The position numbers and the translations under genes are program-made. A model generated the notes under the pieces. That model saw only the letters and a program-made list of their open reading frames with translations, searched no databases and was not told the origin of the DNA. From Telluribacter roseus (lineage in GTDB: Bacteria > Bacteroidota > Bacteroidia > Cytophagales > Spirosomataceae), in the NCBI RefSeq assembly GCF_017355915.2, contig NZ_JAFEUV020000003.1, forward strand, positions 442,858 through 506,857: a DNA stretch of 64,000 nucleotides. Reading direction: 5' to 3'. The number at the start of each line of letters is the position of its first letter. Positions within the stretch are counted from its first letter, which is position 1. This document shows positions 60,048-64,000 of this stretch, piece after piece.

Positions 60048-60548
60048 ATGAATCATAATTGTCCAGTTTGCAATAAAGCCGGCTTACCTGATTACACAAA
60101 AAGCGAAGTTGTCTGCCCCCAATGTAATTCAGACCTAAAGGCTTTCTTGCTTTTAAACTCTATTTCAACACCGATAAAAGGGAGATTTGGAACATACGCC
60201 TTAGTAGGAGTGTCTCTTTTGGCTATTTTGTTTTTAGGCTTGTTCATTGAATCAAACATTGATAGAAAAGAAATTCTTGCCACAAACATTATTTTAATTG
60301 ACAGTATTTCAACTCTGACAAGTAATAAAGTAAATTTAGAGAAACCAAAAGAAGAACTTCATGAAATTGAAAGCAAAGAAGCAACTGTAAAATACGTTGT
60401 GAAGAAAGGCGACTACCCCTACAAAATTGCTCAATTTTTCTATGGTGATGGAAATAGGTATAAGCAAATTGAAGCTGAAAATAAACTCGAGCAGCCCTAC
60501 ACGCTTAAAGTCGGGCAAATTCTATTAATCAAAATTACACAGGACTAA
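60048..60548 (+). CDS. Zinc-ribbon, single-pass membrane protein with LysM domain
   Basis: A 166-residue protein built of three parts. An N-terminal zinc ribbon has CPVC (residues 5-8) and CPQC (about 24-27). One transmembrane helix follows (about 49-68, TYALVGVSLLAILFLGLFI). A coiled linker leads to a C-terminal LysM domain (about 113-165: VVKKGDYPYKIAQFFYGDGNRY and TLKVGQILLIKI), which binds peptidoglycan or chitin-like glycans. So the zinc ribbon should face the cytoplasm and the LysM the periplasm, linking the cell wall to an inner partner. It starts nine bases after the Hsp70 gene and its stop overlaps the next ATG (TAATG). Confidence 0.85.
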   Translation: MNHNCPVCNKAGLPDYTKSEVVCPQCNSDLKAFLLLNSISTPIKGRFGTYALVGVSLLAILFLGLFIESNIDRKEILATNIILIDSISTLTSNKVNLEKPKEELHEIESKEATVKYVVKKGDYPYKIAQFFYGDGNRYKQIEAENKLEQPYTLKVGQILLIKITQD

Positions 60549-62902
60549 TGGAAGTAGTAATTGTACTTATAATCTTAGGTATAATAGGTTATTTGATATA
60601 CCAATCCCTGCCTAACACAAAGTTTGAAAAGGCACAAGCTCATTTCAATGCCAAAAATTACATTGAGGCAATCAATGTACTTAATGGAATTTTTGACAAA
60701 CATAATGATGCGCCTGCAAAATTTGCGGAATGTAAATTAATACTTGGACAAGGTCTAAAAGGAAACTCGGAAAAAATAAAAGCGTACAATGAGATTTTAA
60801 CATTAAGGAAAAGAATAAACAATTCTAAATCAATTGCAAATTTTGAGAATATTGAAGCAAAAACACTATTCGAAATCGCTAAAATACAATATGAAGAAAC
60901 CAAGGGAGATATTGATAAACTCAACCTAAACATCAAATTCATTGATAACGCTATCAAAAAGGGGTTAGAGGCCGATTTTAACATTTTAAAAATCAAACAC
61001 TTTAATCAATTATCAGAAAGCTATTTTCAAAAAGCCATTGAAAAAGAGAAGTCAAATAAATATCCAGAAGCTATTCAGGTTTACAAAAAGGCTATAAAAT
61101 GTTCAGAAGAATCAAATAATACAACCATTAAGCACAATACAATTACAAGAATTTCTATTTGTCGGCTAAAACTTAATGAAAGCTTTGACCTTCAAGATAT
61201 TTCAGAAGTTCAAAAGTCTGATAAGGAATATCAGAAGGATTTATTTTATAGGTATTCAGTTTATCTATTGAAGAATGGAGAATATAAACAAGCAGCAAAT
61301 GTTATTTCTACACATTTGAATTTCAAATCTTCAGATATAGAAAAATTGAAAGATATTTTAAAAGCAGAAAAAGTAAATAATGCAATAAATCAAATTAGTC
61401 TAATCAACCTTAAAATTGAACAACTTTATTCAAATTCTTTAAGTACAGAGGAAATAAGCACTTTCTATAATAGCCTTGATTCAATCATCTCGGACTTGAA
61501 ACCTATTGACCTTGAACTTTCTGAGAAAGTTTTAGCTATAAAACCAACTTTATTTAATCGTTTATTGACAAATTATATTTCCATCGAGCAATATGGAAAC
61601 GCCATCGACCTAATACAAAAATATCCAAAATTCTGGGAAAGTCCAGAGCTTTTGAAAGACTTAGGAATTTGTTGTTATGGTTATGCTTCTAAAGGATTGC
61701 TAAATGAAAAAAATTACAAATACGTTATTTCAGGATGGTTGACTTCTGTATACTCTGATAATGTAATTTTAAAATCCTTAGAAAATACAACATGGGATGA
61801 TAATTATACTTTCAGTTTAGCAGAATCAATTGGTTCAAATTATTACCAACACGATGAGGTACCCGATAATGTAAATTATGACGAAATATCTGAAAGTAAT
61901 ATTTCAATTGGGGCAATACAAAGAGAACTCTTACAACAGTTCGAGACAATTATACACAAAGAAATCAAAGACCATCAATTATCAATTTTAATCAATGACT
62001 TTTACGATAAAGAGAAGGAGTCCTTAGAGAAAGTAGTAAATATTATTGAAGCTGATATTTTGTTCCCAACACCACATTTCGCAATCTCAAATGGTTTGAA
62101 TAATGAAATTATAAAAGAACTAGATAGTGATTATGAAGAATATTCTAATGAAGAAGCTTTAGAAGCTGGTGTTCCTTATATTAAAAACTCTACATCATCA
62201 ATAGTTTATCAATATTTCTTTGCAAATAATATAATTGAGAGAATTAAATCTGCAATTGTAGATGAAAATTCAATAACAATACAAAAGCTCAACACTATTG
62301 AAAATAAAGGATGGGTTGAAAAATTTGAAAATATAAGTACTACAGTTGAAGATAGTATTTTTAACACTATAGCAAATAAAATATCTAGAAATGATGAGAA
62401 TGAGGCATTGATTCCTGTAATGGAAGAATGTATCGCATTTTCAAGCAATAATGAAAAACTAAAGCACCAATATTCAAACTATGTAACAAGTTATTGTATT
62501 TCTCAAGTTAATAACAATAAAATAGATAACTATAAAGCATTGACATTGATGAAAGGTGCTTATTTGCGTTCGCCAAATAATCCTAGAATTTGCAAGAACT
62601 TTATAACTCTCATAAGGTATAACCTGTTGGATATACTTAATGATAGGACAAAGAAAACAATTGATATTTATAAATTACTAGATTGGGTAAAAAGCAATAT
62701 TTCGTTGACATACAAACAAAATTGTAGTGAACTGAGCAATACCAGAAAAGAAATATTAAGTCAACTTAAAGCAAAAGGAGTGGATATTTCTTTGTTTGAA
62801 GATAATGGTTTTGCTTCTACCCTTTCAGGACATTCTCTTAATTCTCAAGGTTTACAAATGAAGAAGGTTTTAACATATTTTAAAGAGTTGGGTAGTGTTT
62901 AG
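60548..62902 (+). CDS. Large TPR-like, N-terminally anchored protein
   Basis: A 784-residue protein of no recognised name. Residues 2-22 (EVVIVLIILGIIGYLIYQSLP) form a membrane anchor. The following 250 residues contain helical repeats of TPR character (FEKAQAHFNAKNYIEAINVL near 28, KEKSNKYPEAIQVYKKAIKCSEE near 165). A middle region is acidic and less regular. The C-terminal third again has helical repeats with LTLMKGAYLRSPNNPRICKNF. TPR proteins hold partners or clients; with the Hsp70 encoded two genes earlier it may act as a client adaptor at the membrane. The start overlaps the stop of the LysM gene, showing tight coupling. Confidence 0.75.
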   Translation: MEVVIVLIILGIIGYLIYQSLPNTKFEKAQAHFNAKNYIEAINVLNGIFDKHNDAPAKFAECKLILGQGLKGNSEKIKAYNEILTLRKRINNSKSIANFENIEAKTLFEIAKIQYEETKGDIDKLNLNIKFIDNAIKKGLEADFNILKIKHFNQLSESYFQKAIEKEKSNKYPEAIQVYKKAIKCSEESNNTTIKHNTITRISICRLKLNESFDLQDISEVQKSDKEYQKDLFYRYSVYLLKNGEYKQAANVISTHLNFKSSDIEKLKDILKAEKVNNAINQISLINLKIEQLYSNSLSTEEISTFYNSLDSIISDLKPIDLELSEKVLAIKPTLFNRLLTNYISIEQYGNAIDLIQKYPKFWESPELLKDLGICCYGYASKGLLNEKNYKYVISGWLTSVYSDNVILKSLENTTWDDNYTFSLAESIGSNYYQHDEVPDNVNYDEISESNISIGAIQRELLQQFETIIHKEIKDHQLSILINDFYDKEKESLEKVVNIIEADILFPTPHFAISNGLNNEIIKELDSDYEEYSNEEALEAGVPYIKNSTSSIVYQYFFANNIIERIKSAIVDENSITIQKLNTIENKGWVEKFENISTTVEDSIFNTIANKISRNDENEALIPVMEECIAFSSNNEKLKHQYSNYVTSYCISQVNNNKIDNYKALTLMKGAYLRSPNNPRICKNFITLIRYNLLDILNDRTKKTIDIYKLLDWVKSNISLTYKQNCSELSNTRKEILSQLKAKGVDISLFEDNGFASTLSGHSLNSQGLQMKKVLTYFKELGSV

Positions 62903-62987
62903 GAATCGACTAACTCAATCGATTGGTAAGATAATTGCTTCAGCCGTTAAATTTGGATGATGATGTGCCATTTTAAAAACTAAAGTA

Positions 62988-63266
62988 ATGAAAAATCCAT
63001 ATACAATATTAGGTATCAATCAAGACGCTGATAAAGCTGAAATAATGAGAGCTCAAATGTTTGCCATGAAAAAGAAAGAGTACCCCCTACAAGAAATTGC
63101 AGTTGCTGCAAAACAGCTTCTTGACCCTGCCAAAAGATTGGCTGCCGACTTTATGTTTCCGGCCAAGATAAAAGCTAGAAGAGTACAAATTATTCAAACT
63201 AATCTTGCCTATCAAGAGATAAAACCTAATGATTTGAATGAAAACGCATTTGAATCAATAAAATAA
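62988..63266 (+). CDS. J-domain-like protein lacking the HPD motif
   Basis: A 92-residue protein. The opening NPYTILGINQDADKAEIMRAQ follows helix I and the start of helix II of J domains (compare YYEILGVSKDAS-x-x-EIKKAY). LLDPAKRLAADF matches the end of helix III and helix IV (LSDPEKRAAYD). Between them, where HPD should stand after a tyrosine, the sequence is KKKEYPLQE, so the Hsp70-activating tripeptide is missing and the loop is shortened. It cannot be a normal J cochaperone; it may dock the Hsp70 without triggering ATP hydrolysis, or use another contact. It is followed by the GrpE-like gene after six bases, inside a cluster with its own Hsp70. Confidence 0.7.
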   Translation: MKNPYTILGINQDADKAEIMRAQMFAMKKKEYPLQEIAVAAKQLLDPAKRLAADFMFPAKIKARRVQIIQTNLAYQEIKPNDLNENAFESIK

Positions 63267-63272
63267 ATATTT

Positions 63273-63731
63273 ATGAAAGATGATATAGAATTACTTAAAA
63301 GTCAACTAAGTCGAATATTTGTCGAAAATCTTCAATCAAATAATTATTTAAAAAATGAGATTGAACATAAAGAAAACGAGAAGCGCGATTTACTAAAAGA
63401 AATGTCTCTGAACATTATTGACATCATTGATTCTTTCGAAAACATTGAGGAATGGATTGTTGAAAATGAGTATAACAAAATTGATGAGGTAAAAAGAACA
63501 ACAAGCAGATATAAAACAATTCACAAAAGGCTTTTGGGCCTTCTTCAATATCACGGAATCACTAAAATCGAATTTCCTGATAAAAGACTAATTGTAGGTT
63601 TTTGTGAAGTTGTAGAAACAGAAACAGACATGAATAGAAAAAATGATGAAATAATTTCAGTTATCAGAAATGGATATATCAGAGGAAAAGAGCTTATAAG
63701 GCCAGCACAAATAATTGTTGTAAAAAACTAA
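63273..63731 (+). CDS. GrpE-like nucleotide exchange factor
   Basis: A 152-residue protein resembling GrpE. The first 60 residues are a coiled coil rich in Glu, Lys and Asn (NNYLKNEIEHKENEKRDLL), as in the long dimeric helix of GrpE. The following beta domain has LLGLLQYHGITKIEF and ends with the GrpE signature-like segment VIRNGYIRGKELIRPAQIIVVK, close to the family ending GYRLGDRVLRPARVVV. It would release ADP from the Hsp70 encoded at the cluster's head. It completes a J-like, Hsp70 and GrpE set encoded within six kilobases. The housekeeping grpE gene must lie elsewhere, so this one is dedicated. Confidence 0.85.
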   Translation: MKDDIELLKSQLSRIFVENLQSNNYLKNEIEHKENEKRDLLKEMSLNIIDIIDSFENIEEWIVENEYNKIDEVKRTTSRYKTIHKRLLGLLQYHGITKIEFPDKRLIVGFCEVVETETDMNRKNDEIISVIRNGYIRGKELIRPAQIIVVKN

Positions 63732-64000
63732 TGAAAGAAATATAAAATACTTTTTGCATTTCTACTATTTCTCTGTTTGGTAAATATGCCATACGGTTAC
63801 TACCATCTTGTAATGTTTGCAGGACTAAATGACTTTGCCATCTAAGCATATTATGCACACCAACATAGCAGACACACGTAAAATATTATTTATGTCGGAC
63901 TTGCTTTATTTCACAACCGATTTTTAAAAACGCACATGGCATTCAGATGTGGAACATTGTTGACGTAGTAGTTGGAATATTATTTGCTAACAGACAATTA
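63732..64000. other. Right window edge, no gene seen
   Basis: The last 269 bases are AT-rich and contain no frame that I can support. The Hsp70 cluster may continue beyond the window, and the island's far attachment site is not in view. Confidence 0.5.

Noticed and set aside
62988-63266. Ordinary DnaJ cochaperone
   Set aside because: HPD and the Gly/Phe and zinc domains are absent, so it was called J-like only.
50058-64000. Second copy of the tRNA 3' end as an attachment site
   Set aside because: I looked for the T-arm/acceptor sequence in the island and did not find it inside the window.

Overview
The window looks like a chromosome segment of a Bacteroidetes bacterium, probably of the order Cytophagales. 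This rests on type IX secretion sorting domains, a fused lpxC/fabZ gene, DUF2490, DUF4386 and DUF4920 proteins, the promoter form TTTG-N19-21-TAnnTTTG, and the absence of clear Shine-Dalgarno sites. The species cannot be named from the sequence alone. Bases 1 to about 50,060 are moderately GC-rich and unusually full of GGTACC. Bases 50,060 to 64,000 are clearly AT-rich, have different codon use and almost no GGTACC, which marks an acquired island directly behind a CAU-anticodon tRNA gene.

Core, left part (1-18 kb): a GntP-type permease (cut by the window edge), a small membrane protein, an ACS-type MFS transporter and a secreted amidohydrolase. Then come a decayed fasciclin (FAS1) gene and a SigK/RskA-like sigma/anti-sigma pair. 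A secreted SGNH esterase with a T9SS tail, an NhaD/CitM-like ion transporter and a phytanoyl-CoA dioxygenase follow. A palindromic repeat array precedes an AraC regulator, and a Planctomycetes-style pair (cytochrome c/DUF1549/DUF1553/LamG plus DUF1501) closes this part.

Core, middle part (18-38 kb): two tandem paralogous envelope proteins; a TonB-dependent receptor preceded by a promoter and two tiny overlapping leader ORFs, the first with three consecutive Cys codons; a tRNA-Cys-like element; DUF2490-chrA-DUF2490; an ABC-F ATPase with a structured leader; and small membrane and lipoproteins. A Crp-type regulator, an Old Yellow Enzyme with an AraC regulator, a PDDEXK nuclease-like protein, an aminotransferase, an intact IS903-group element with a 9-bp target duplication, and an MBL-fold hydrolase follow.

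Core, right part (38-50 kb): DUF4920, a 1230-aa PKD/SBBP protein with a type B T9SS sorting domain, an ABC ATPase, a secreted M20 amidohydrolase, and the lipid A operon lpxD-lpxC/fabZ-lpxA next to an HD phosphohydrolase.

Island (50-64 kb): a helix-turn-helix protein and a protein resembling phage/plasmid replication initiators; a possible superinfection-immunity-like protein; and a type IIG restriction-modification gene split by a 137-bp tandem duplication. Last comes a compact five-gene cluster encoding an Hsp70, a Zn-ribbon/LysM membrane protein, a large TPR-like membrane protein, a J-domain-like protein without HPD, and a GrpE homologue. This cluster is the best candidate for an undescribed system: a self-contained, membrane-linked chaperone machine next to a (possibly switchable) restriction enzyme.
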